A stretch of DNA of 64,000 bases from Halomonas sp. Bachu 37 (lineage in GTDB: Bacteria; Pseudomonadota; Gammaproteobacteria; Pseudomonadales; Halomonadaceae), in the NCBI RefSeq assembly GCF_039691755.1, contig NZ_CP137552.1, forward strand, positions 2,480,001 to 2,544,000, read 5' to 3'. Within the stretch, counting starts at the first letter, position 1; each line of letters starts with the position of its first letter. The notes under the pieces were generated by a model, which saw only the letters and a program-made list of their open reading frames with translations, searched no databases and was not told the DNA's origin. Below are positions 1 through 7,928 of the stretch, piece by piece. A program made the position numbers and the translations under genes.

Positions 1-395
1 CCGACAGCGAGCAGAAAAGCGGCGATGACGCCGGCGATCCACTGACCGATACCCCCGAACACGCCATTAACGCTACCTTGCGCTGGCAGACAACGGCGAA
101 GCTGGACACCTGGTTCTCGGCCGAGTATCGCAGCGAGCGTTATCGCAGTCGTGAACGGGTACGTGGCGCGCCTTCGTTCGATGACCTGGGCGATTTCAAG
201 GCCTATTCACTGTTCCACCTGGGCGGCAATTACGCGGTGACGAATAACCTGAACCTCAGCGCCACGATCTATAACCTGTTCGACAAGGACTTTGTCGACT
301 ACCGCGCCTACGGCGATGGCACCAGCTTCGGCAACGTCTATGCCAACAGCGAGGAAGGGCGGCGCCTGTGGCTATCCGCTCGCTACGAGTTCTAG
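1..395 (+). CDS. TonB-dependent outer-membrane receptor, C-terminal fragment
   Basis: The reading frame is already open at the left edge (codons in phase with base 3) and closes with TAG at 393-395, so only about the last 131 residues are present. They read as alternating beta-strand segments with aromatic girdle residues, the last strand ending in LWLSARYEF; a terminal Phe is the outer-membrane insertion signal of TonB-dependent receptors. The segment NLNLSATIYNLFDKDFVDY is the conserved penultimate strand/turn of siderophore-type receptors. The plug and TonB box lie outside the window, so the ligand cannot be told. A hairpin terminator follows 36 bases later. Confidence 0.85.
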   Translation, partial: DSEQKSGDDAGDPLTDTPEHAINATLRWQTTAKLDTWFSAEYRSERYRSRERVRGAPSFDDLGDFKAYSLFHLGGNYAVTNNLNLSATIYNLFDKDFVDYRAYGDGTSFGNVYANSEEGRRLWLSARYEF

Positions 396-431
396 TCCCG
401 CTCGCATCTTGAGCTCGCTTGCTGTTCGATT

Positions 432-456
432 GCCCCGACCGTGTTCGGGGCTTTTT
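432..456 (+). terminator. Rho-independent terminator after the TonB receptor
   Basis: A perfect 7-bp stem (432-438 with 445-451, gccccga/tcggggc), 6-nt loop and five T residues. It separates the receptor gene from the following LysR gene. Confidence 0.8.
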
Positions 457-576
457 AATTCAGTATCGATTGGCGTGATTTTATGTCGACCAGAGCCATT
501 AACGCGAATTATTTTCATTCATAGTAATCTATGCCACACTCCTCTCTCTTCAGTCCCGAATTGCAGCGTGCTCACC

Positions 577-1527
577 ATGCATGATCTCGACGAACTGGCC
601 GCGTTTGCCGCCGTCATGGAATCGGGTAGTCTGACCCGCAGCGCCCATGACCTGGGCCTGGCCAAGTCCACCTTGAGCCGACGCATCAGCCAGTTGGAAA
701 CCCGTCTGGGCCAGCCCTTGATGCGCCGGCAGGCCAATCGCTTGCTGCCCACCGAAGCCGGGCAGATGTTTCACGGCTATTGTCGCAAGATTCTGGAACT
801 TGCCGAACAGAGCCAGTGCGCGCTGGACACCCTGCGTCACGAGGTCAGCGGAGAACTGGAAGTTCATGTCCATGGCAGTCTGGTACGCTCCTGGCTCTCC
901 GAGGTGGTGTATCGCTTCATGGACCGCTACCCCGGCGTCAACCTGACGGTACGCACCTGCGATACTCCTCCCCAGAGCCCCGACACCCATGCCGTTACCC
1001 TGTGGCTGGGCCAATTTCCCGATGTCGGCTTGCGTCACGAGACCCTGGGTTGGCTCACTCGCAGTATTTACGCCCATCCCGATTATTTCGCGCGCGAGGG
1101 AACACCGGATCACCCCCGTGAGCTGGCTCACCACGCATGGGTGGATCTGCTCGGCGAGACGGACGACGGACTGGTACTGAACCATGCTCAGCTTGGAAGT
1201 TATCGCTTCTCCCCGCCCATTTCCCGGCTAAAGGTGGACCAGCACTGCCTGCACAATGACGCCCTGGCCCAAGGCCGGGGCCTGGGCGTGTTGGCCGACT
1301 GGTTGGCCGCACGGCGTGAAGATGCCCATCCCGGTTGCCTCCAGCGCTGCCTTCCCGGCTGGGCACCGGCTCCAATGGCGTTGAATGCGCTTCACGCTTT
1401 CGGTCATCAACCACGCAAGGTGACGGCCCTGATGGTACTGTTACGCGAGGCTGTCCCCGCCCCATGGAAGCCCGCTTCCCTTGCGGAAACCCAGCTTCCG
1501 TCCGGCAACGATCTCGCCTTCGGCTGA
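577..1527 (+). CDS. LysR family transcriptional regulator
   Basis: A 316-residue protein with an N-terminal winged helix-turn-helix (residues about 2-60; motif LGLAKSTLSRRISQLETRLG) followed by a LysR substrate-binding domain. The frame is open further upstream, but ATG 577 gives the canonical LysR N-terminus (MHDLDELAAFAAVMESGSL) and normal family length. It is followed 73 bases later, same strand, by an AEC-type carrier, which is the obvious candidate target. The HTH type and length resemble the group acting on aromatic or organic acid genes, but the effector cannot be read from sequence. Confidence 0.88.
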   Translation: MHDLDELAAFAAVMESGSLTRSAHDLGLAKSTLSRRISQLETRLGQPLMRRQANRLLPTEAGQMFHGYCRKILELAEQSQCALDTLRHEVSGELEVHVHGSLVRSWLSEVVYRFMDRYPGVNLTVRTCDTPPQSPDTHAVTLWLGQFPDVGLRHETLGWLTRSIYAHPDYFAREGTPDHPRELAHHAWVDLLGETDDGLVLNHAQLGSYRFSPPISRLKVDQHCLHNDALAQGRGLGVLADWLAARREDAHPGCLQRCLPGWAPAPMALNALHAFGHQPRKVTALMVLLREAVPAPWKPASLAETQLPSGNDLAFG

Positions 1528-1600
1528 AGGCGCTGTTGCATCAGCCATTGCTCATTGATCACAATGCGTCGACATTGCGCATATCGACCAAGGAAACGCC

Positions 1601-2476
1601 ATGCTCGCCGAACTGTTTGCCGTCATGGCGCCCGTACTGGCCGGTGCCGGCCTGGGATTCACCTGGGTGCGCCTGGGCCACCCCTACCCCATCGATTTCG
1701 TCACTCGGCTGGTCTTCAATATCGGTACCCCCTGCCTGGTATTGGCATCGCTTTCCGGTGCCCAGATCGAGGCATCAACATTCGGCCGAACCATGCTGGC
1801 AACCGCCATGGTGATCATCTGCATGGCGGCGGCCACGCTAGTGGTCGCTCGCCTGCTGCGTCGGGACTGGCGCGTGCTGCTGGCCCCCATGATGTACCCC
1901 AACACCGGCAACATGGGTTTGCCCGTGGTGCTTTATGCCTTCGGCAGCGCCGGCTTCGCCTACGGCATTACCATCATGGTCACCGTGTCGCTGTTTCAGT
2001 TCACCCTGGGCACGTTGCTTGCCAGCCGGGGCAATCCATTCAAGGCACTGGCGAAGACCCCGACCGTCTATGCCATCGTCATCTCCATGGCCCTGCTTTT
2101 GACCGACACCGCCTTGCCGCTGTGGCTGGCCAACAGCGTGGACTTGATGTCGGGCTTCACCGTCCCCCTGATGCTGATCACGCTCGGCGTCTCCCTGGCC
2201 AGCATTCAGGTCAGGAGCCTGCGCTCGGGTATCGGCTTCAGCCTGGTACGCATCCCCCTTGCCGCCACGGCGGCCTGGTTCATCGGTGGCTGGCTGGGTC
2301 TGCCGCCGATGGCCCAGGGGATTCTGGTCCTGCAGATGAGCATGCCGGTCGCGGTCTTCAATTACCTTTTCGCTCAGCGTTCGGGCCGTGAACCCGCCTA
2401 TGTCGCAAGCCTGGTGTTCTGCTCGACGTTAATGGCCCTGGTCTATCTTCCCGTCCTGCTGGCCCTGCTCATGTAG
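1601..2476 (+). CDS. AEC family transporter (auxin efflux carrier / malonate type)
   Basis: A 291-residue integral membrane protein with about ten hydrophobic helices in two repeats of five. The segment APMMYPNTGNMGLPVVLYAF matches the conserved first-repeat signature of AEC carriers (Pro-Asn-x-Gly-Asn-x-Gly-Leu-Pro), and LQMSMPVAVFNYLFA is the equivalent crossing in the second half. AEC carriers move small carboxylates across the inner membrane. ATG 1601 has a weak AAGGAAA ribosome site about 6 bases upstream. The LysR gene just upstream probably controls it; substrate unknown. Confidence 0.85.
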   Translation: MLAELFAVMAPVLAGAGLGFTWVRLGHPYPIDFVTRLVFNIGTPCLVLASLSGAQIEASTFGRTMLATAMVIICMAAATLVVARLLRRDWRVLLAPMMYPNTGNMGLPVVLYAFGSAGFAYGITIMVTVSLFQFTLGTLLASRGNPFKALAKTPTVYAIVISMALLLTDTALPLWLANSVDLMSGFTVPLMLITLGVSLASIQVRSLRSGIGFSLVRIPLAATAAWFIGGWLGLPPMAQGILVLQMSMPVAVFNYLFAQRSGREPAYVASLVFCSTLMALVYLPVLLALLM

Positions 2477-2547
2477 TGTGAAGCGCCCCCTTTCAAGCCA
2501 GGCTTTGCTAGGGTTAGAAGACCCCCTCTGTGATATTCGGAGTCCTT

Positions 2548-3726
2548 ATGCGCGACGTCACTTCAGCCTTGATAACCATGACGCTGGCCGTTCCCGTCAT
2601 GTTCAGCTCCGCAGTGTTGGCCCAAGCGGAACCGTCCCAGGAGCAACTCATCGAAACCCGGCATCTTGACCTGCGCCTGGAGCGCGTGGTCCAGGATCTG
2701 GAGCAGCCGTGGTCGGTCGCCATTGTTGGCGATGGCTTTTTGATCAGCGAGCGCGCCGGGCGCCTGGTATGGGTCGATGCCGATGGGCAGAAACACACCT
2801 TGGAAGGCATGCCCGAGGTAAGTGCCCGGGGCCAGGGCGGATTGCTCGATATCTCCCTGCACCCACGCTTCGGTGACGGCGAGTCCCACGATTGGCTCTA
2901 CTTCACCTGGAGCAAGCCGGAGCAGGACGGCACACTCACTGCCCTGTCGCGCGTGCGTGTTGAAACAGAAACGGCGACAGCCGGGAGTAACAGCAGCCTG
3001 ACCCTGGGTGAGCCGGAGCTGCTGTTTCGCCAGAACCGCGCCTCCTCACCCACTCACCATTACGGCTCACGCCTGGCCTGGCTGCCCGACGAGACATTAT
3101 TGATGACCATCGGCGATCGCGGTGACCCGCCACGTGCCCAGGACCTGGGCGACCATGCCGGTAGCGTCCTTCGCCTTACCGCCACGAGCGGCATTCCCGA
3201 CGACAATCCCTTTGTCGACGATGCTGATACCGAGGATGCTCTCTTTACCGCGGGTAACCGCAACATTCAGGGATTGGCAGTGGATGCCGACGGCAGGGCC
3301 TGGGCAAGCGAACATGGTCCGCTCACCGGTGATGAACTCAACTTGTTGCAACCCGGCGAGAATTACGGCTGGCCCGAGGTCAGCCAGGGGCTGGATTACT
3401 CCACCCGTGAGCCGGTCGGTGTCGATTCGCTGCCCGGCATGCGCGGTGCGGTCTATGTCTACGAAGGCCGTTTTGCCCCTTCAGGCCTGGCCGCGGTGAC
3501 CAGCGACCTTTTCCCCGCCTGGGAGAACAACCTGCTGGCAGGAGGTCTTAGCAGTGAACAACTGGTACGCTTGGTGATCGAAGATGACGATGTCGCGCGG
3601 ACCGAGATGATTCTCGACGGAGAAGCCGGGCGCATTCGCGATGTTCGCCAAGGTCCGGATGGGGCTATCTATCTGCTCGAGGATGCCGACTCAGGCTCGC
3701 TGTACCGCCTTGTTCCTGCACAGTGA
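2548..3726 (+). CDS. Periplasmic PQQ-dependent aldose sugar dehydrogenase
   Basis: A 392-residue protein of the soluble glucose/aldose dehydrogenase family (YliI/Asd, six-bladed propeller). Start ATG 2548 has GGAG five bases upstream and gives a clean signal peptide (MRDVTSALITMTLAVPVMFSSAVLAQA); an upstream in-frame GTG at 2530 lacks this. Typical elements are the early ...EQPWSVA.. blade, the HHYGSRLAW active-site region (around residue 168) and GDELNLLQPGENYGWP. Known members oxidise aldoses in the periplasm using PQQ as cofactor. No PQQ biosynthesis genes are in the window. Confidence 0.88.
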   Translation: MRDVTSALITMTLAVPVMFSSAVLAQAEPSQEQLIETRHLDLRLERVVQDLEQPWSVAIVGDGFLISERAGRLVWVDADGQKHTLEGMPEVSARGQGGLLDISLHPRFGDGESHDWLYFTWSKPEQDGTLTALSRVRVETETATAGSNSSLTLGEPELLFRQNRASSPTHHYGSRLAWLPDETLLMTIGDRGDPPRAQDLGDHAGSVLRLTATSGIPDDNPFVDDADTEDALFTAGNRNIQGLAVDADGRAWASEHGPLTGDELNLLQPGENYGWPEVSQGLDYSTREPVGVDSLPGMRGAVYVYEGRFAPSGLAAVTSDLFPAWENNLLAGGLSSEQLVRLVIEDDDVARTEMILDGEAGRIRDVRQGPDGAIYLLEDADSGSLYRLVPAQ

Positions 3727-3818
3727 AAGGAATCCGGCATGCTTCTCGGCCCGCGAGGCAAGGCTTCAGCGGCCGACGGGATACATCGCTGTCGTCCATG
3801 AGCCAGACCAAATGCCCC

Positions 3819-3852
3819 AGACCACATGAGCAAGACCACATGAGCAAGACCA
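3819..3852 (+). repeat. 14-bp direct tandem repeat, about 2.4 copies
   Basis: The unit agaccacatgagca occurs at 3819-3832 and 3833-3846 perfectly, then a 6-base partial copy to 3852; a degenerate relative lies just upstream (3798-3810). It sits in the spacer between the dehydrogenase and the histidine kinase gene, 33 bases before the kinase ATG. Confidence 0.8.
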
Positions 3853-3885
3853 GCAGTACCGGAACCGCTTTCAAACGGACGTGCC

Positions 3886-5337
3886 ATGCGCCTACGCAAC
3901 TTGATTATCCTGACAGTGATCGTGCCGCTTTTCGTGGTGCTGGTGGTATTCAGCCTGGTGGCCATCAAGTCGCTGGAGGACAACGTTCGTTCCAAGCTGC
4001 AAACCGAAGTCGATATCATTACCCGCGCACTGAGCACCTCCCTGGGTTACGCCGTCACTCGGGAAAGCTCCACTCCGCTGGAAGAGGCCTTGCACTCCGC
4101 CTTCTCCTTCCATCGCATCTACGGCGCCTATGTATTCGACCGCCAAGGCCGGGAGATATACGGACTCGGGCTCGGCAAGGATCTGTTCAGTGACGAGGAA
4201 ATCCGGGCCGTCATAGAACGCGACGAGTTGATGGGTGACTACCGCCGCCAAGAAGGATGGACCTATTACTCGGCGCTGATCCCCCTGCGCACACCCGAAG
4301 GCAACATCCGCGGTGTGATTCAGGTCAACCGCCTCAATACCGGCATCGAAAACTACACTGGCTTCATTAGCCTGGCGGCGGCGCTTGTGTTCGTGATTGG
4401 CGCCGGCGGGATCGTGTTCAGCATCTGGTGGGGATTTCGCCGTTATATCGAACGTCCGCTCACTCGGTTGCTGGGTGTCATGTTGCTGGTGGAGGATGGC
4501 GACCGCAGCCAGCGCGCCGAAATCGAAGGCCCGCTGGAATATCGTCGCCTGGCCTCGGGATTGAATGGCATGCTGGACGCCATGGCCGAGAAGGACGCCG
4601 ACATCGAGATGCGGCGGCACAAGGAAATGGAGCTGGAAAGACGCCTGCGCAAGTCCAAGAAACTGGCGGAGCTGGGGGTGCTTGCCGCTGGCGTGGCGCA
4701 TGAGATTGGCGCTCCATTGACGGTAATCAACGGCCAGGCGCAGCGCCTGTCGCGCCGCGAGGTCATCGGCGACGATGAACGCGCCCGTCTCGGTCGTATT
4801 CGCGGCGAGGTGGAGCGGATCGTCGAAATCGTGCGCCAATTGATGGACCTTGGGCGCCAACATAATGTCGAAAAGGACCGGCAACGCTTGGCCGACATAA
4901 TCGACAATGCCCGCGCCCTGGTGGAGGAAACCCTGGACCGGCATAGCATTCGCCTGGAACTGGACCTTCCCGAGCCCTCCCCCGAGCTATTGGCGAACAA
5001 GCAACAGCTCGTTCAGGTATTGACGAACCTTTTGAGCAACGCGGCGCAAGCGGGCAATGTCAGGCGTATCCGCGTACACGCCCATCAACACGACGAGGAA
5101 CTGCGCATCTGGGTGGAAGACGATGGTCCCGGCATTGCCAAGGCCAATCACAGCCAGGTCTTCGATCCCTTTTTCACCACCAAACCTGTCGGCAAGGGCA
5201 GCGGCCTTGGGCTCTCCATGGTCCACCGTATAATCAACGACCATGGCGGCACCATCGGGGTTTTCGATAGCCTCTTGGGCGGTGCCGGGTTCGAAATCAT
5301 TCTGCCTTGTTCCGGTGTGTCGCCTAAGCTGAACTGA
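3886..5337 (+). CDS. Sensor histidine kinase (HAMP-HisKA-HATPase)
   Basis: A 483-residue inner-membrane kinase. Transmembrane helix 1 (about residues 5-27), a periplasmic sensor region (about 30-160), helix 2 (about 163-185), HAMP linker, HisKA with the phospho-acceptor in GVAHEIGAPLTVI (His 272), then HATPase boxes: N box QVLTNLLSNAAQAG, G1 EDDGPGI, F/G2 FDPFFTTKPVGKGSGLGLS. The H-box resembles NtrB/ZraS-class kinases that pair with sigma-54 activators, and just such a regulator follows after 41 bases. The signal is unknown: the periplasmic domain has no recognisable fold by eye. The ribosome site is weak. Confidence 0.92.
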   Translation: MRLRNLIILTVIVPLFVVLVVFSLVAIKSLEDNVRSKLQTEVDIITRALSTSLGYAVTRESSTPLEEALHSAFSFHRIYGAYVFDRQGREIYGLGLGKDLFSDEEIRAVIERDELMGDYRRQEGWTYYSALIPLRTPEGNIRGVIQVNRLNTGIENYTGFISLAAALVFVIGAGGIVFSIWWGFRRYIERPLTRLLGVMLLVEDGDRSQRAEIEGPLEYRRLASGLNGMLDAMAEKDADIEMRRHKEMELERRLRKSKKLAELGVLAAGVAHEIGAPLTVINGQAQRLSRREVIGDDERARLGRIRGEVERIVEIVRQLMDLGRQHNVEKDRQRLADIIDNARALVEETLDRHSIRLELDLPEPSPELLANKQQLVQVLTNLLSNAAQAGNVRRIRVHAHQHDEELRIWVEDDGPGIAKANHSQVFDPFFTTKPVGKGSGLGLSMVHRIINDHGGTIGVFDSLLGGAGFEIILPCSGVSPKLN

Positions 5338-5378
5338 CACCTGCCGATTTTTGATTAGTCACCTTGAGGATGAAACGC

Positions 5379-6782
5379 GTGAGCAACCAGGACAGTTCCC
5401 TCCCGATACTTGTTGTCGAGGATGACGCGGCCATTCGCGAGCTTCTAGAAGAAGAACTACAGGACGCCGGCTACACGACCCACGGTGTGGAAAGTGCCGA
5501 AGACGCCATTGCCCAACTGGGCCGGAACACCTTTGCCCTGATGGTTACCGATGTGCGCCTGCCCGGCATCAGCGGAATCGAGCTGCTGCAGAAACTGCGG
5601 GAGGGAGACAGCAGCATGGGCATTATCGTCATCACCGCCTTCGGCACCATCGATCAGGCGGTAGACGCCCTCAAGCTGGGTGCCGATGACTTCCTGACCA
5701 AGCCGTTGGACCTGGATGCCATCCGCGAGGCCGTGACCCGTGTACTGGAACGTCGCCAAGGGGGACCGCAGGACCTGCATGACGCCACGCACTTTCATGG
5801 CATCGTCGGTACAAGCGAAGCCATGCAGACACTGTTTCATGACGCCGCCCGCCTGGCCAAGAGCGATGCGCCGATCCTGGTCCTGGGCGAAAGCGGCACC
5901 GGCAAGGAGTTGCTGGCTCGCGCCATCCATGAGGAGAGCCCGCGCCATGGCGGCCCATTCATTGCCATCAACTGCGCCAGCATTCCCGCCGAGTTGATGG
6001 AAAGTGAATTCTTCGGCCACGTGAAAGGCGCCTTTACCGGCGCCAACGAATCCCGCAAGGGGCTGTTTCAAACCGCGCGGGGGGGCAGTCTATTTCTCGA
6101 TGAAATCGGCGAGATGCCGCCCAAGCTGCAGGCCAAGTTGTTGCGCGCCTTGCAGGAGAAAACCGTACGTGCCGTGGGTGGGGAGCGCGAAGAGGCCGTG
6201 GATGTTCGTATCATCGCCGCCACCCATCGGGATCTGGAAAAGGAGATTCTCCAGGAGAATTTCCGCAGCGATCTCTTCTATCGTCTGGAAACTTTTTCCC
6301 TGCGTATACCTCCTTTACGAGAACGCGAAGGGGATATCGAACGGTTGATTTCCGCGTTGACCCACAAGCATGCCGAAGCCCAGGGCAAGCATATTGCCGG
6401 CATCGAGCCTTCCGCCTTGCGGGTCCTGCTGGATTACGCCTATCCGGGCAACGTGCGAGAGCTGGAAAATGCCATCATGCGCGCGGTGACATTGAGCGAG
6501 GATGGTACCTTGCGCCACCGCGACCTGCCGGAACGCTTGCGCGACCACGAGCCCATGCTTGACGCCGATAATGAAACCTCAGACGCGGCTCCCTCGGGCG
6601 AAGTGCTTCCCGGCACGCAACTCGCCCCACCCCAGCCGGCCCGCTGGCCGAGCCTGGAAGAGGTCGAGAAGCGCTATATTCGCAAGGTGCTGGAAGCCAC
6701 CGGCGGCAATAAGCGCCGAACGGCCGAGGTCCTGGGCATTGCCCGTCGCACCTTGTACCGACGACTGGAGGAAGAAAGCTGA
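5379..6782 (+). CDS. Sigma-54-dependent response regulator (NtrC family)
   Basis: Receiver domain (residues about 8-120; phospho-Asp in LMVTDVRLPG, Lys in LTKPLDLD), AAA+ domain with Walker A GESGTGKE, the sigma-54 contact loop GAFTGA, Walker B GGSLFLDEIGE, and a C-terminal Fis-type HTH (RRTAEVLGIARRTLYRRL). GTG 5379 is chosen because GAGGA lies 8 bases upstream; ATG 5370 is in frame but overlaps this ribosome site and has none of its own. It is the cognate partner of the kinase directly upstream. Presence of GAFTGA means it should activate sigma-54 promoters; targets are not obvious, the spacer region to the right being a natural place to look. Confidence 0.93.
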   Translation: MSNQDSSLPILVVEDDAAIRELLEEELQDAGYTTHGVESAEDAIAQLGRNTFALMVTDVRLPGISGIELLQKLREGDSSMGIIVITAFGTIDQAVDALKLGADDFLTKPLDLDAIREAVTRVLERRQGGPQDLHDATHFHGIVGTSEAMQTLFHDAARLAKSDAPILVLGESGTGKELLARAIHEESPRHGGPFIAINCASIPAELMESEFFGHVKGAFTGANESRKGLFQTARGGSLFLDEIGEMPPKLQAKLLRALQEKTVRAVGGEREEAVDVRIIAATHRDLEKEILQENFRSDLFYRLETFSLRIPPLREREGDIERLISALTHKHAEAQGKHIAGIEPSALRVLLDYAYPGNVRELENAIMRAVTLSEDGTLRHRDLPERLRDHEPMLDADNETSDAAPSGEVLPGTQLAPPQPARWPSLEEVEKRYIRKVLEATGGNKRRTAEVLGIARRTLYRRLEEES

Positions 6783-6812
6783 GCTCGGCCAGTATTTCTG
6801 TGTTCTATATTT

Positions 6813-7031
6813 CTATAGATCCTCCTCGCCATGCATATCCTGAGCGGCTTCATCCTCGGACATGGGGCCGTGGCCGTGGGGCTCTTCCGTCTGCGGTTCA
6901 CCGGGAGGAGGGTCATCCGCACCGCAACCGCTCAACAAGGCACCTGCCAAAAGCGTCGTAAGCAGCAGCAAACCTGCCTTGGCGCGCGCGGAATGTTTCA
7001 GCGTTTCCTGGAGTCTTGCATATAGCATCAT
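6813..7031 (-). CDS. Small acidic lipoprotein, unknown function
   Basis: A 72-residue protein: short positively charged N-terminus, hydrophobic core (LLLLTTLLAGA), lipobox LLSGC with the lipidated Cys at residue 36, then a short Pro/Asp/Glu/His-rich tail (GADDPPPGEPQTEEPHGHG). ATG at 7031 has AAGGAG six bases upstream. The mature tail begins much like that of the neighbouring lipoprotein at 7533-7928 (Cys-Gly-x-Asp-Asp/Glu-x-Pro-Pro), so the two may be related. It converges on the response regulator gene (30 bases apart). No known family recognised. Confidence 0.72.
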   Translation of the reverse strand: MMLYARLQETLKHSARAKAGLLLLTTLLAGALLSGCGADDPPPGEPQTEEPHGHGPMSEDEAAQDMHGEEDL

Positions 7032-7138
7032 CACCTGCTCCTTGGTAAAGGTCCGTATCATCAAGCTAGCTGTAGAATGGCGCCGGAACAACGATTGCCG
7101 GCTATTTTCCAGCACTGACGCCACTGCAAACATCCGGC

Positions 7139-7162
7139 AAAAAAAACCCCGCTGGCGCGGGG
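7139..7162 (-). terminator. Strong Rho-independent terminator, minus strand
   Basis: CCCCGC (7147-7152) pairs with GCGGGG (7157-7162) around a 4-nt loop, and eight A on the plus strand (7139-7146) give a T8 tail on the minus strand. It ends whatever is transcribed leftward from 7.2-7.9 kb, and insulates the small lipoprotein gene at 6813-7031. Confidence 0.85.
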
Positions 7163-7240
7163 TAAAGGATGACATGTGGCTTGATCGGCCGCAGGGAACA
7201 AACAGCTTTTGCCACATGCATCGAGGGATCGACACCCCTC
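7139..7240 (-). ncRNA. Candidate structured small RNA (or long 3' leader) with terminator
   Basis: Read on the minus strand this stretch contains, in order, a hairpin GAGGG/CCCTC (7240-7236 with 7227-7223), an 8-bp hairpin (7218-7211 with 7180-7173, 30-nt loop) and a perfect 6-bp GC stem with tetraloop followed by eight T (7162-7139). No credible reading frame covers it. It lies alone between two minus-strand lipoprotein genes: about 290 bases downstream of one and 107 bases upstream of the other. The 5' end is unknown and I see no convincing promoter, so a processed 3' UTR product is an alternative. Confidence 0.45.
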
Positions 7241-7532
7241 CCTGAACGCAACTATGCAACTCCCGCCTTCTCTTTCAGCTACTGCTTGTACATCTAGCAA
7301 TTAGAAGATCTGACATCACCTATGTCTAACACTGCCGATGTGATCAATCCCGTTATCACTTGGCCCAATACGCTATCGCTTCCCTTTGCCTGGTTTCTGT
7401 AACTGGTCTCGCTGAACCCGTGCCTCCTTGCACAAGGTTCTCACTAGGTGCCCTTCCTTGGGCGACATACCATCCCTGACTGATTCTTTACCTTCAACAC
7501 TTGCGCAAAGACTAAATTCGTTGAATTGTCTC
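7241..7532. other. Non-coding spacer downstream of the 131-residue lipoprotein
   Basis: No supported gene. It contains a CCTTG-CA-CAAGG palindrome (7426-7437) and a small GCCC/GGGC hairpin (7450-7463). Probably the 3' untranslated part of the lipoprotein message and/or the promoter region of the candidate RNA. Confidence 0.5.
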
Positions 7533-7928
7533 TTAATTCAGCTCTTCGTCATCGTCGGTCGGCATGGGATCGGTTTCTTCACCAAAACCCGATTCGTCTT
7601 CAACGAAACCCGATTCGTCGCCATCCTGCTCGGGCATTCTATTGAGCGGCTCTTCTCCGACACCAACTTCAGCGTCATTTTCGTTTTCGTTGACCATCGG
7701 CTCTTGTTCCATCTGCAGATCCGACTCGTCATCCGTCATTTCGGATTCGCGTTCGAGTGGCTCGGTCGGCTCGTACTCTTCCGGCGGCGTATCGACTTCA
7801 GGCGGCTCTTCGTCATCACCGCAACCGGTCAATGTCAATGTGCCAACCGTCAGGGCGATGATACAAGTGGAATACACCCATCCTCGTTTTTGACGCTTCA
7901 TGTCAGCGACGCGACGTGTTGTACCCAT
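7533..7928 (-). CDS. Acidic lipoprotein with low-complexity tail
   Basis: A 131-residue protein: N-terminal basic stretch, hydrophobic helix, lipobox LTLTGC with the lipidated Cys at residue 36, then a tail composed mostly of Glu, Asp, Pro and Ser. The tail holds an in-frame 7-residue repeat (DESGFVE/DESGFGE) encoded by a 14-bp identity repeated at 21-bp period (7585-7598 and 7606-7619). ATG at 7928 has GGGAGG seven bases upstream. Such acidic surface-type tails are common in halophiles. No known domain. Its function and sorting (inner or outer membrane) cannot be read. Confidence 0.72.
   Translation of the reverse strand: MGTTRRVADMKRQKRGWVYSTCIIALTVGTLTLTGCGDDEEPPEVDTPPEEYEPTEPLERESEMTDDESDLQMEQEPMVNENENDAEVGVGEEPLNRMPEQDGDESGFVEDESGFGEETDPMPTDDDEELN

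Noticed and set aside
550..1185. A 211-codon antisense frame in the first LysR gene
   Set aside because: Shadow of a coding region with a clear HTH; no independent support.
3740..3800. Possible sigma-54 promoter before the kinase gene (GG-N10-GC)
   Set aside because: Spacing fits once, but the flanking bases do not match the TGGCAC and TTGC consensus.
3892..4944. A 350-codon antisense frame in the kinase gene
   Set aside because: The kinase motifs on the plus strand are complete, so the antisense frame is a by-product of its codon use.
6804..6819. TCTATA-TTTC-TATAGA hairpin between the regulator gene and the lipoprotein
   Set aside because: AT-only stem, no T tail, and half lies in the lipoprotein stop; too weak for a terminator.
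7060..7110. Possible sigma-54 promoter before the 72-residue lipoprotein
   Set aside because: A TGGAAAATAGCCGGCA match has right spacing but only about half of the consensus bases.
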